Assembly (NCBI GenBank): GCA_004211235.1
Contig: SEEY01000254.1
Span: 1-6,095, forward strand
Source: Rubrivivax sp.
GTDB taxonomy: Bacteria > Pseudomonadota > Gammaproteobacteria > Burkholderiales > Burkholderiaceae
Length of the DNA stretch: 6,095 bases
Direction: 5' to 3'
A program made the translations under genes and the position numbers. This document shows positions 1-5,840 of the stretch, piece after piece. Under the pieces are notes generated by a model, which worked only from the letters and a program-made list of their open reading frames with translations, searched no databases and was not told where the DNA came from. Every line of letters begins with the position of its first letter. Within the stretch, counting starts at the first letter, position 1.

Positions 1-32
1 GCGCCCGCGGAGGGCGACGGTCTAGCGGCTGC

Positions 33-38
33 TACCCT
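33..38 (+). promoter_or_regulatory. Candidate -10 element (TACCCT) for a leaderless transcript
   Basis: TACCCT fits the TANNNT pattern of bacterial -10 elements. It ends 5 bases before the ATG at 44, so transcription would begin at or next to the start codon and give a leaderless mRNA. I see no Shine-Dalgarno sequence directly upstream of that ATG; the purine-rich stretch at about 9-14 is too far away. No good -35 is visible. This arrangement is common in high-GC Actinobacteria and in Deinococcus, and less usual in Betaproteobacteria. The call is pattern-based and weak. Confidence 0.3.
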
Positions 39-43
39 TGAGC

Positions 44-284
44 ATGGACACGTTGCTCGCAACGCTCGGGCTGGTCCTCCTCGTCGATGTGGTGGTCTGG
101 CATCGCGTGTTCGCGAGTGCAGTCTCGCGGGCCCCGGTGCCGGCGCGTCCGCTCGCGCGCTATCCGTCGATCACGGTCATCCGTCCGGTGCGCGGACTCG
201 ACGTGGGGGCAGCCGAGAACTTCCGCGCCGCGCTCGCCTCGAGCTATCCAGGTGACGTCGAGACGCTGTTTGTCTTCGACGACG
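44..284 (+). pseudogene. N-terminal fragment of a membrane-anchored glycosyltransferase (GT2/GT21-like)
   Basis: The reading frame from the ATG at 44 (or the in-frame TTG at 38) gives about 80 plausible residues. They begin with a hydrophobic segment (about residues 2-18), followed by an Ala/Pro/Arg linker and then YPSITVIRPVRGLD, ENFRAAL, YPGDVETLFVFDD. This order resembles the start of ceramide-glucosyltransferase or HpnI-like enzymes, where P-V-T-V-I-R-P-x-x-G-L-D opens the nucleotide-sugar-binding fold and the stretch ending in Asp-Asp follows one strand later. Family members are usually about 350-400 residues. Here the similarity stops at about position 284, and the frame then runs as non-homologous sequence straight through the tRNA-Val gene to 502. 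The catalytic Asp motifs, the QxxRW-type motif and the C-terminal membrane helices are absent, so no active enzyme can be made. Whether this is real gene decay, a deletion fusion or an assembly join cannot be told from the window. Confidence 0.5.
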
Positions 285-374
285 TGCACGGACCGCATCA
301 TCGACCGGGAGCCGACCGAGAACTGGGGCTTCCCGCACCTCGACGATCTCTGGCGGCCCGCAGCCGCGCGCTGA
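285..374 (+). other. C-terminal coding tail of an unrecognised protein, in a different frame
   Basis: About 30 codons read in the +1 frame relative to the glycosyltransferase fragment, ending at TGA 372-374. The end reads IIDREPTENWGFPHL then DDLWRPAAAR. Nearly every codon ends in G or C and the residue mix (Trp, Phe, His, Asp, Glu, Asn) looks like a real protein, unlike the Arg/Ala/Pro-rich shadow frames. It is either the end of the same glycosyltransferase after an internal deletion of some 250 codons, or the end of another gene joined here. I do not recognise the family. No start codon or ribosome binding site belongs to it within the window. Confidence 0.4.
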
Positions 375-395
375 CGCGGACGGCGGGCGAAAAGC

Positions 396-421
396 AAAAA
401 GCCGGCTCTTGCAGCCGGCTT
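396..421 (-). terminator. Rho-independent terminator of tRNA-Val / dnaQ transcripts
   Basis: A perfect 9-bp inverted repeat (AAGCCGGCT at 399-407 and AGCCGGCTT at 413-421) encloses a 5-base loop. On the minus strand the stem is followed by TTTTT, then GC and TTTT, a proper U tract. It lies 13 bases past the encoded CCA end of the tRNA. It is therefore well placed to end the tRNA transcript and any read-through from dnaQ. Read on the plus strand the stem is followed by the weaker CTTT, so it could partly stop transcription from the left fragment as well. Confidence 0.85.
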
Positions 422-433
422 CTTTCGTTGGAT

Positions 434-508
434 TGGTGGGCGGTGCAGGTTTCGAACCTGCGACCCCCACAGTGTGAATGTGGTGCTCTACCCCTGAGCT
501 AACCGCCC
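434..508 (-). tRNA. tRNA-Val, anticodon CAC
   Basis: A complete cloverleaf is readable on the minus strand. The acceptor stem GGGCGGT (508-502) pairs with ACCGCCC (444-438); the discriminator is A (437) and the terminal CCA is encoded (436-434). The D arm is GCTC/GAGC (499-496 with 488-485). The anticodon stem CCACA/TGTGG encloses the loop TTCACAC, with anticodon CAC at 476-474, reading the valine codon GTG. The T arm is GCAGG/CCTGC with loop TTCGAAA. All stems pair without mismatch and the invariant U8, U33 and TTC loop bases are present, so it should be functional. It lies 34 bp downstream of dnaQ on the same strand and is followed by a hairpin terminator. Confidence 0.97.
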
Positions 509-541
509 CGAAAGCAATTCGCGTCGTGCGCGAAGCCCGCG

Positions 542-547
542 ATTATG
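542..547 (-). promoter_or_regulatory. Candidate -10 box of tRNA-Val overlapping the dnaQ stop codon
   Basis: On the minus strand CATAAT spans the end of dnaQ, including its TAA stop (545-543). It matches TATAAT at five of six positions. It is followed by the G/C-rich stretch CGCGGGC, resembling the GC-rich discriminator of stringently controlled stable-RNA promoters. A start about 7 bases downstream would leave a tRNA 5' leader of roughly 27 bases. No convincing -35 hexamer lies 16-18 bp upstream, so this remains a weak prediction; the tRNA may simply be cotranscribed with dnaQ. Confidence 0.35.
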
Positions 548-1271
548 CCACGGCCGGCAGCGGTTGGAGCACCCGCCACTTGCAGGCGCCGCCAGCGGCC
601 TTGTCGAGGTCGGCCAGCAGTTTGGCGTGGGCCGCCGCTTCGGCCACGTCCGCCAGCAGCACAGGCAGATCGAAGCGGCTCAGGTCGACCGCTTCGATGG
701 CCGCATGCGCATCGCCGCCGGCACTGTCGCCATGCTCGTCCATCAGCAGCGCGTCCTGCCCGCGTGTCAGGCGGATGTAGACATCGGCGAGCAACTCCGC
801 ATCCAGCAGCGCGCCGTGCAGCACGCGCTTGGTGTTGTCCACCTCCAGTCGGCGGCACAGCGCGTCCAGGGAATTCGCCTTGCCGGGAAACAGGTCGCGC
901 GCCATCAGCAGCGTGTCGCGCACGCCGCCCACGTGGTCGGTCAGCACGCCGCGGCGCAGGCGCTTCAGCTCGGCATTGATGAAGCCGATGTCGAAAGGCG
1001 CGTTGTGGATGACGAGCTCGGCGCCAGCGACGAAGTTCAGCAGTTGGTCGACGATCTCGGCGAACTTCGGCTTGTCGGCCAGGAAGGCTTCCGTCAGGCC
1101 GTGCACCCGCAGCGCGTCCTCGTGGCTGGGGCGCTCGGGGTTGATGTACAGGTGCAGGTTGTTGCCCGTCAGCTGGCGGTTGACCATCTCGACGCAGCCG
1201 ACTTCGATGATGCGGTCGCCCTTGTCCGCATCCAGGCCGGTGGTCTCGGTGTCAAAGAAGATCTGTCTCAT
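543..1271 (-). CDS. dnaQ: DNA polymerase III epsilon subunit (3'-5' proofreading exonuclease)
   Basis: The 242-residue protein is the usual size for epsilon. It removes mismatched 3' nucleotides during replication as part of the polymerase III core with alpha and theta, in the cytoplasm. All three DEDDh exonuclease motifs are visible: ExoI FDTETTG (residues 6-12, catalytic D7 and E9), ExoII HNAPFD (89-94, D94) and ExoIII HGALLDAE (152-159, H152 and D157). QDALLM at 172-177 matches the beta-clamp-binding motif that follows the nuclease domain in E. coli epsilon (QTSMAF). The C-terminal ~65 residues are Ala/Leu-rich, as expected for the flexible tail that contacts the alpha PHP domain. The ATG is preferred because MRQIFFDTETTG is the canonical start. 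No strong Shine-Dalgarno is seen, but the lgt stop lies only 8 bases upstream, so translation is probably coupled. It is intact. In many relatives dnaQ sits beside rnhA; here its neighbour is lgt. Confidence 0.95.
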   Translation of the reverse strand: MRQIFFDTETTGLDADKGDRIIEVGCVEMVNRQLTGNNLHLYINPERPSHEDALRVHGLTEAFLADKPKFAEIVDQLLNFVAGAELVIHNAPFDIGFINAELKRLRRGVLTDHVGGVRDTLLMARDLFPGKANSLDALCRRLEVDNTKRVLHGALLDAELLADVYIRLTRGQDALLMDEHGDSAGGDAHAAIEAVDLSRFDLPVLLADVAEAAAHAKLLADLDKAAGGACKWRVLQPLPAVA

Positions 1272-1279
1272 GGGTCAGC

Positions 1280-2089
1280 TCAGGCCGGACGCTGGTTGCG
1301 CTTCGTGGCCCACACGAAGATGGCGATGCCGCCCAGGATCATCGGCAGGCTCAGCCACTGGCCCTGGCTCCAGTTCAGCGCGCGCAGACCGAGGAAGTCG
1401 TCGGGTTCGCGGAAGTATTCGGCCACGAAGCGGAAGACACCGTAGCCCATCATGAACACGCCCGAGATCTGCCCCGTCGCGCGCGGCTTGCGGGCATAGA
1501 ACCACAGGATGATGAAAAGCAGCAGGCCCTCGCCGGCCGCCTGGTAGAGCTGCGACGGGTGGCGCGCGAGGCCGCCGTCATTGGCCTGCGGGAAGATCAT
1601 GGCCCAGGGCAGGTCGGCCGGCGCCGGGCGGCCCCACAGCTCGCCGTTGATGAAGTTGCCCAGGCGCACGGCCATGATGCCCAGCGGCACGCAGGGCGCG
1701 ATCAGGTCGGACACCTCGAAGAAGCTGCGTCCGCGGCGGCGACCGAACAGCCACAGGCCGAGCAGCACGCCCAGCAGCCCGCCATGGAAGGCCATGCCGC
1801 CTTTCCAGACCGCCACGATCTCGGGCAAATGATGCAGGTAGTAGTCGGGCTTGTAGAAGAAGCAGTAGCCCAGCCGTCCCCCCAGCACGACGCCGAGCAC
1901 GCCGTAGAACAGCACGTCGTCGACGTCCTGTTTCGTCCACCCCACGGCCGCGTGTTGCGGCATGCGCGCCCGCCTGCCCGCCAGCCACAGGAAGAGGCCG
2001 AAGGCGATCAGGTAGGTGATGCCGTACCAGTGCACGGCCACGGGGCCGAGCTGCAGGGCGATGGGGTCGAACTGGGGGTGAACCAGCAT
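1280..2089 (-). CDS. lgt: Phosphatidylglycerol-prolipoprotein diacylglyceryl transferase
   Basis: This inner-membrane enzyme transfers diacylglycerol from phosphatidylglycerol to the lipobox cysteine of prolipoproteins, the first step of lipoprotein maturation before Lsp and Lnt. The 269-residue protein has several hydrophobic segments, consistent with the seven-helix Lgt fold. It begins with the typical [13 protein letters not shown] and carries HWYGITYL (Y26), GGMAFHGG (H102), the Lgt signature [14 protein letters not shown] (142-155; R142, N145, E150, R154) and the late [15 protein letters not shown] (216-230; R220). These match residues reported as essential in E. coli Lgt (Y26, H103, R143, N146, R239). 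No key residue is missing. The ATG at 2089 fits the family N-terminus, although no strong ribosome binding site is seen. It lies 66 bp after the TPR gene and 8 bp before dnaQ, with which it very likely shares a transcript. Confidence 0.97.
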   Translation of the reverse strand: MLVHPQFDPIALQLGPVAVHWYGITYLIAFGLFLWLAGRRARMPQHAAVGWTKQDVDDVLFYGVLGVVLGGRLGYCFFYKPDYYLHHLPEIVAVWKGGMAFHGGLLGVLLGLWLFGRRRGRSFFEVSDLIAPCVPLGIMAVRLGNFINGELWGRPAPADLPWAMIFPQANDGGLARHPSQLYQAAGEGLLLFIILWFYARKPRATGQISGVFMMGYGVFRFVAEYFREPDDFLGLRALNWSQGQWLSLPMILGGIAIFVWATKRNQRPA

Positions 2090-2119
2090 GGGGTCTCAGG
2101 CGAAAGGAAAGCGGCCGGC

Positions 2120-2125
2120 ATCATA
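2120..2125 (-). promoter_or_regulatory. Candidate -10 box (TATGAT) for lgt-dnaQ
   Basis: In the 66-bp gap between the TPR gene and lgt, the minus strand reads TATGAT, one mismatch from consensus. A start about 7 bases on would give a leader of roughly 24 bases before the lgt ATG. The -35 region 17 bp upstream is G-rich and does not resemble TTGACA, so only half of a promoter is visible. The short A6 run at 2139-2134 (minus strand) might help as an upstream AT element. lgt could instead be transcribed from further upstream. Confidence 0.3.
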
Positions 2126-2155
2126 GCCAGCCACCTTTTTTCCCCGCGGCGCCGG

Positions 2156-3139
2156 TCAGGCCAGTTCGGCCAGCCGCCTCTTCGCGTCCTCCATGACGCG
2201 CGGACTGGAGCGCCTGTTCTGCACCACGCGCTCCAGTGCCGCCCGGGCAGCTGCCTTGTCGCCCTTCGCCTGCCAGGCCAGGCCGGCGCGGTAGTCCACC
2301 GGATAGCGGTCGGCACTGTCCAAAGTGCGGCAGCGCTCCAGGAGGCGCAGGGCCTCGTCGGGCTGCTGGGTCTCCAGCGCGACGCGTGCCAGACCGTAGG
2401 GGCCGGCGGCGTGCTGTGGAAACTCGCGCTGCACGGCTTCGAACACGCTTCTGGCCTTGTCAAACGACTTCTGCTCGACCAGCTCCGCACCGAGGCGCAT
2501 CCAGCCATTGCGCAGCTCACGCTGCAGCGTGCGGTCATCACCGGGCTCGACGCTCGCCAGCTCGCGCTCGGCGCCGGGCCAGTCCTTGGCCTGCGCGGCG
2601 GCCAGGAAGCGCAGCAGCTTGGCCTGTTCGGGCTGACGGGCCTGCACGTCGGCCGCCAGTTCGCGCGCCTTGGCCTCGCTGCCGCCGGCAAAGCCCGGCG
2701 CCATCAGGTAGAACTGCGCCAGGCCGCTGCGCGCCTCGAACAACTGCGGGTCCTGCTCGACGGCCTTGACGAACTGCTCCTTGGTCTTGCTGGCCAGGCC
2801 CGGCATCTTGAAGACACTGGCCGTCATGGCCTGCTGGCCGTAGACCCGGCCGAGGGTGTAGCTGCAGATGGCCTGCGGGCGCTTGTCCGCGCAGGCCTGC
2901 AATGCCGGCAGGCTCGACTCGAGACGCGCAGCGTCGTTGTCGTCGACGGCCGCCAGCGCGAGCGCGACGGCGGCCTGGTCGTCGTCCGGCTGCGCCTTGG
3001 CGCGGGCCTGCGCGGCGCGGGTCAGCTCGGCAGTCTTGCCGCTGTCGAGCCAGGCCTGCCACTGGGGGTCCTTGAGCAGGTCGGCGTGGGCGGCACCGAC
3101 CAGCAGGGTCAGCGAGAGGGGCAGAATGCGCAAGGTCAT
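2156..3139 (-). CDS. Periplasmic tetratricopeptide-repeat protein of unknown function
   Basis: The 327-residue product begins with a clear signal peptide: a short basic start (MTLR), hydrophobic core ILPLSLTLLVG and AHA cleavage site, so the mature protein should start near D20. There is no lipobox cysteine, so it is probably soluble in the periplasm. The rest is helical and Ala/Leu/Glu-rich with TPR-like pairs, clearest at about 214-270 (an ARSVFEAVQREFP unit followed by PYGLARVALETQQPDEALRLL) and 282-308. A central block at about 92-165 (YTLGRVYGQQAM, EQFVKAVEQDPQLFEA, QFYLMAPGFAGGS, ARELAADV) resembles proteobacterial exported TPR proteins I have seen, but I can name no function. C83 and C92 lie close together and could form a disulfide; C270 is the only other cysteine in the mature chain. 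The start is supported by GGAG 5 bases before the ATG. It is 71 bp after the lysR-type gene and 66 bp before lgt, all on one strand. A role as a binding or scaffold protein is inference. Confidence 0.85.
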   Translation of the reverse strand: MTLRILPLSLTLLVGAAHADLLKDPQWQAWLDSGKTAELTRAAQARAKAQPDDDQAAVALALAAVDDNDAARLESSLPALQACADKRPQAICSYTLGRVYGQQAMTASVFKMPGLASKTKEQFVKAVEQDPQLFEARSGLAQFYLMAPGFAGGSEAKARELAADVQARQPEQAKLLRFLAAAQAKDWPGAERELASVEPGDDRTLQRELRNGWMRLGAELVEQKSFDKARSVFEAVQREFPQHAAGPYGLARVALETQQPDEALRLLERCRTLDSADRYPVDYRAGLAWQAKGDKAAARAALERVVQNRRSSPRVMEDAKRRLAELA

Positions 3140-3144
3140 CGGGG

Positions 3145-3148
3145 CTCC
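3145..3148 (-). promoter_or_regulatory. Ribosome binding site of the TPR-protein gene
   Basis: GGAG on the minus strand lies 5 bases upstream of the ATG at 3139-3137. It fixes that codon as the start and is the clearest Shine-Dalgarno among the minus-strand genes here. Confidence 0.65.
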
Positions 3149-3189
3149 GGTAGGCGTGGGCTCAACGCTGCAGGCGGCGCTCCGGATGC

Positions 3190-3203
3190 CCGGGTTTGCC
3201 CGG
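3190..3203 (-). other. Short hairpin between the lysR-type gene and the TPR gene
   Basis: CCGGG (3190-3194) and CCCGG (3199-3203) form a 5-bp G/C stem with a 4-base loop, 7 bases past the stop of the lysR-type gene. No U tract follows on the minus strand, so it is at best an attenuating or mRNA-protecting structure and not a typical intrinsic terminator. Such short G/C hairpins also arise by chance in DNA this rich in G+C. Confidence 0.3.
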
Positions 3204-3210
3204 CGTGACT

Positions 3211-4065
3211 TCAGGCATGGCGCCGCACGTGCTCGACGAAGCGCGCCACGGCGGGCGGCGCGTCGCTGCGCCAGATCAGGCTGGTCTCGACCTCCGGCGC
3301 GCCCGCCATGGCACGGTAGACGACGCCGGCACGCTGCAGACCCTGCAGGCTCGCCGGCACCCAGGCCACGCCGATGGCAGCCGACACCAGGTTGATGATG
3401 GTCTGCATCTGGATCGCCTCCTGCGCCACGCCGGCCGCGCCGTGATGGGCCAGGATGGCGTCATACAGCGACGGTGCCACCTCGCGCGGAAAGATCACCA
3501 GCGGCGCTTCGTGGCATTGAGCATCACTCGGCACCTCGTTGCTGCTGGGCAGGGCGAGCACCAGTGGCTCGATGCCGATGGACAGGCGCTCGAAGCCGGC
3601 CGGCGCGCTGCCGGGCGTGTGGATGACGAAGCCGGCGTCGATGGCACCGGCGGCGAAGTCCTGCAACTGCACATCCAGCGTCGCCTCGCGCAACGCCAGC
3701 GCCACCTGCGGGCAGGCCTCGCGGAACGACTGAAGCCACTGCGGCAGGCCGCCGAAACCGACCGTGGACACGAAGGCCAGCCGCAGCCGGCCGGCCAGGC
3801 CCGCCGCCACCGCCCTCACCTCCGCAGGCAGCGCGGCGGCATCGCCCAGCAGCTTCTGGGCCGACACCTGCAGCGCCACGCCGGCCGCCGTCAGTCGCAC
3901 GCTGCGGCTGCTGCGCTCGAACAGCTGAACGCCCAGCTCCGCCTCCAGCTTGCGCACCGCCTGGGTCAGGGGCGGCTGGCTCATGTGCAGTCGCTCGGCA
4001 GCACGGCCGAAGTGCAGCAGATCGGCCACGGCGAGGAATTGCTGAAGGGGGCGCAGCTCGATCAT
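3211..4065 (-). CDS. LysR-type transcriptional regulator divergent from ilvD
   Basis: The 284-residue protein has the standard LTTR plan. The N-terminal winged helix-turn-helix covers about 3-62 (LQQFLAVADLLHFGRAAERL, then MSQPPLTQAVRKLEAELG, with the recognition helix near S29-L40, and the LFERSSRSVRLTAAG wing). A linker helix follows, then a two-lobe effector domain from about residue 90 (RLRLAFVSTVGFGGLPQWL). The HFGRAAERLHMSQPPL sequence is typical of the CatM/BenM/AlsR-like branch. The ATG is the only usable start: an in-frame TGA lies a few codons upstream with no GTG or TTG between. No Shine-Dalgarno is visible. It is transcribed away from ilvD across 91 bp. LTTRs usually regulate the divergent gene and themselves, so control of ilvD by a branched-chain pathway intermediate is a reasonable inference. 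It should not be called IlvY, which controls ilvC in enterics. The effector cannot be read from the sequence. Confidence 0.93.
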   Translation of the reverse strand: MIELRPLQQFLAVADLLHFGRAAERLHMSQPPLTQAVRKLEAELGVQLFERSSRSVRLTAAGVALQVSAQKLLGDAAALPAEVRAVAAGLAGRLRLAFVSTVGFGGLPQWLQSFREACPQVALALREATLDVQLQDFAAGAIDAGFVIHTPGSAPAGFERLSIGIEPLVLALPSSNEVPSDAQCHEAPLVIFPREVAPSLYDAILAHHGAAGVAQEAIQMQTIINLVSAAIGVAWVPASLQGLQRAGVVYRAMAGAPEVETSLIWRSDAPPAVARFVEHVRRHA

Positions 4066-4156
4066 CGATTCACGGCACGTATTGATTCAACGGGAACAAT
4101 ATATTTGAAAAGCATGAAGCGGCACGCCAAACTTCGGCCTTCACGAGGAGACCTCC
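4066..4156. promoter_or_regulatory. Divergent lysR-ilvD control region with LTTR-like inverted repeats
   Basis: This 91-bp gap contains the most A/T-rich stretch of the window (about 4080-4110), as expected for divergent promoters. TATTG (4080-4084) and CAATA (4097-4101) form an interrupted inverted repeat with a 12-base spacer. Inside it lies the perfect 9-base palindrome TTGATTCAA (4082-4090), and AATATATT (4098-4105) is self-complementary. LTTRs bind such dyads, often with a T-N11-A core, although an exact symmetric T-N11-A is not obvious here. For ilvD, TTGAAA (4105-4110) could serve as a -35 with a poor CAAACT -10 17 bases on, or the TATATT at 4100-4105 could act as a -10. I cannot choose between them. 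Confidence 0.5.
4145..4151 (+). promoter_or_regulatory. Strong ribosome binding site of ilvD
   Basis: GAGGAGA lies 5 bases before the ATG at 4157 and is strongly complementary to the 16S rRNA 3' end. It is the best ribosome binding site in the window and fixes the ilvD start. GAGG (4145-4148) can pair with CCTC (4152-4155) across a 3-base loop, so the site may be partly folded in the mRNA. Confidence 0.8.
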
Positions 4157-5836
4157 ATGAGCTTCAACCGCCGCAGCAAGAACATCACCGAGGGCGTCGC
4201 CCGCGCCCCCAACCGCTCCATGTACTACGGCATGGGCTACCAGGAGAGCGACTTCGGCAAGCCGATGATCGGCATCGCCAACGGCCACTCCACCATCACG
4301 CCCTGCAACTCCGGCCTGCAGAAGCTCGCCGACGCGGCCGTCATCGGCCTGAAGGCCGCCGGCGCCAACGCCCAGCTGTTCGGCACGCCGACCATCTCCG
4401 ACGGCATGGCCATGGGCACCGAGGGCATGAAGTACTCGCTGGTGTCCCGTGAGGTCATCTCCGACTGCGTCGAGACCTGCGTCGGCGGCCAGTGGCTGGA
4501 CGGCGTCATGGTGATCGGCGGTTGCGACAAGAACATGCCCGGCGGCATGATGGGCATGCTGCGCGCCAACGTGCCGGCCATCTACATCTACGGCGGCACC
4601 ATCAAGCCAGGCCACTACAAGGGCCAGGACCTGAACATCGTCTCGGTGTTCGAAGCGGTCGGCCAGTTCAGCGCCGGCAAGATGAGCGAGGAAGACTTCT
4701 GCCAGATCGAGAAGCGCGCCATCCCCGGCAGCGGCTCCTGCGGCGGCATGTACACCGCCAACACGATGAGCTCGGCCTTCGAGGCGCTGGGCATGAGCCT
4801 GCCGTATTCGTCGAGCATGTCCAACGTCGAGGACGAGGTCGTCGAGAACACCAAGAAGGCGGCGGTCTACCTGGTCGAGGCCGTGAAGGCCGATCTGAAG
4901 CCGCGCGACATCGTCACCAAGAAAGCCATCGAGAACGCCGTCGCCGTCATCATGGCCACGGGCGGCTCCACCAATGCGGTGCTGCACTTCCTGGCCATCG
5001 CCCACGCGGCCGAGGTGGACTGGACCATCGACGACTTCGAGCGCATGCGCAAGAAAATCCCGGTGCTGTGCAACCTCAAGCCCAGCGGCAAGTACCTGGC
5101 AGTCGACCTGCACAAGGCCGGCGGCGTGCCCGCCGTCATGAAGGAGCTGCTGACCGCCGGCCTGCTGCACGGCGACTGCATCACCATCACCGGCAAGACG
5201 GTGGCCGAGAACCTGGCCGACGTGCCGGCGCTGAGCGCCGAGCAGGACGTCATCCAGCCGGTCGCCAAGCCCATCTATGCCGAAGGCCATCTGGCCATCC
5301 TGAAGGGCAACCTCAGCCCGGAAGGCTGCGTCGCCAAGATCACCGGCCTGAAGACGCCGGTGATGACCGGCCCGGCGCGGGTGTTCGACGACGAGCAATC
5401 GGCGCTGGCCGCCATCATGGCCAACAAGATCGTTGCCGGCGACGTGATGGTGCTGCGCTACCTCGGCCCCAAGGGCGGCCCGGGCATGCCGGAGATGCTG
5501 GCGCCCACCGGCGCGCTGATCGGCCAGGGCCTGGGCGAAAGCGTCGGCCTGATCACCGACGGCCGCTTCTCGGGTGGCACCTGGGGCATGGTGGTGGGCC
5601 ACGTGGCGCCGGAGGCCTACGAGGGCGGCGTCATCGCCCTGGTGCAGGATGGCGACTCCATCACCATCGACGCGCATCAGCTGGTGCTCAGCCTCAACGT
5701 CGACGACGCGGAACTGGCGAAGCGCCGCGCAACCTGGGTCAAGCCGGCGCCGCGCTACACGCGGGGCGTGCTGGCGAAGTTCGCGAAGAACGCATCGAGC
5801 GCCAGCAGCGGTGCCGTGCTGGACCGGTTCGAGTGA
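4157..5836 (+). CDS. ilvD: Dihydroxy-acid dehydratase, [2Fe-2S]-type short form
   Basis: IlvD dehydrates 2,3-dihydroxyisovalerate and 2,3-dihydroxy-3-methylvalerate to the 2-keto acids that give valine, isoleucine, leucine and pantothenate; it is cytoplasmic. The 559-residue protein is shorter than E. coli IlvD (616) and matches the length of the plant and mycobacterial forms. The three cluster ligands are visible: C50 in ITPCNSG, C123 in [10 protein letters not shown] and C195 in [16 protein letters not shown]82 (SDGMAMG), D124 and the carbamylation-prone K125 supply Mg binding, and S472 in GRFSGGT is the expected catalytic serine. C-terminal landmarks include [10 protein letters not shown] and DGRFSGG. 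Related sugar-acid dehydratases share the fold, but the [13 protein letters not shown] start and [11 protein letters not shown] favour true IlvD. The start has a strong GAGGAGA site 5 bases upstream. It is intact and ends at TGA 5834-5836. The divergent LysR-type gene is its likely regulator. Confidence 0.97.
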   Translation: MSFNRRSKNITEGVARAPNRSMYYGMGYQESDFGKPMIGIANGHSTITPCNSGLQKLADAAVIGLKAAGANAQLFGTPTISDGMAMGTEGMKYSLVSREVISDCVETCVGGQWLDGVMVIGGCDKNMPGGMMGMLRANVPAIYIYGGTIKPGHYKGQDLNIVSVFEAVGQFSAGKMSEEDFCQIEKRAIPGSGSCGGMYTANTMSSAFEALGMSLPYSSSMSNVEDEVVENTKKAAVYLVEAVKADLKPRDIVTKKAIENAVAVIMATGGSTNAVLHFLAIAHAAEVDWTIDDFERMRKKIPVLCNLKPSGKYLAVDLHKAGGVPAVMKELLTAGLLHGDCITITGKTVAENLADVPALSAEQDVIQPVAKPIYAEGHLAILKGNLSPEGCVAKITGLKTPVMTGPARVFDDEQSALAAIMANKIVAGDVMVLRYLGPKGGPGMPEMLAPTGALIGQGLGESVGLITDGRFSGGTWGMVVGHVAPEAYEGGVIALVQDGDSITIDAHQLVLSLNVDDAELAKRRATWVKPAPRYTRGVLAKFAKNASSASSGAVLDRFE

Positions 5837-5840
5837 GCTT

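Noticed and set aside
38..502. Treating 38-502 as one intact 154-residue protein
   Set aside because: Beyond about 284 the sequence loses all family resemblance, and the frame reads through a terminator and a tRNA gene on the other strand.
434..508. Direct repeat of the tRNA 3' end (att site) within 1-395
   Set aside because: I looked for copies of GGTTCGAA and neighbouring tRNA bases to the left and found none; the GGCGGGCG at 382-389 is too short and too common.
564..1445. Plus-strand open frames antisense to dnaQ and the end of lgt
   Set aside because: The minus strand carries the full set of exonuclease motifs; the plus-strand products are rich in Gln, Val and Arg and match no known family.
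1559..3208. A long plus-strand open frame (about 549 codons) spanning lgt and the TPR gene
   Set aside because: It lies antisense to two well-supported genes and is Gln/Arg/His/Ala-rich low-complexity sequence without recognisable motifs or a ribosome binding site.
3211..4065. Naming the LysR-type regulator IlvY
   Set aside because: IlvY is defined by its pairing with ilvC in enteric bacteria. Adjacency to ilvD alone does not establish orthology.
3196..4452. Plus-strand open frame crossing the lysR-type gene, the intergenic region and the start of ilvD
   Set aside because: It overlaps ilvD in another frame and runs through the divergent promoter region; its composition is Arg/His/Gln-rich shadow sequence.
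4070..5677. A long open frame antisense to nearly all of ilvD (about 535 codons)
   Set aside because: Its product is dominated by His, Asp, Ala, Gly and Val without domain structure, and it mirrors the codon bias of ilvD. In DNA this rich in G+C the antisense frame often stays open by chance. IlvD has every catalytic motif on the plus strand.
4157..5836. Annotating the dehydratase as a sugar-acid dehydratase (for example xylonate or phosphogluconate, Edd-like)
   Set aside because: The N-terminus, length and motif wording fit dihydroxy-acid dehydratase better, and no sugar-catabolic genes are near.
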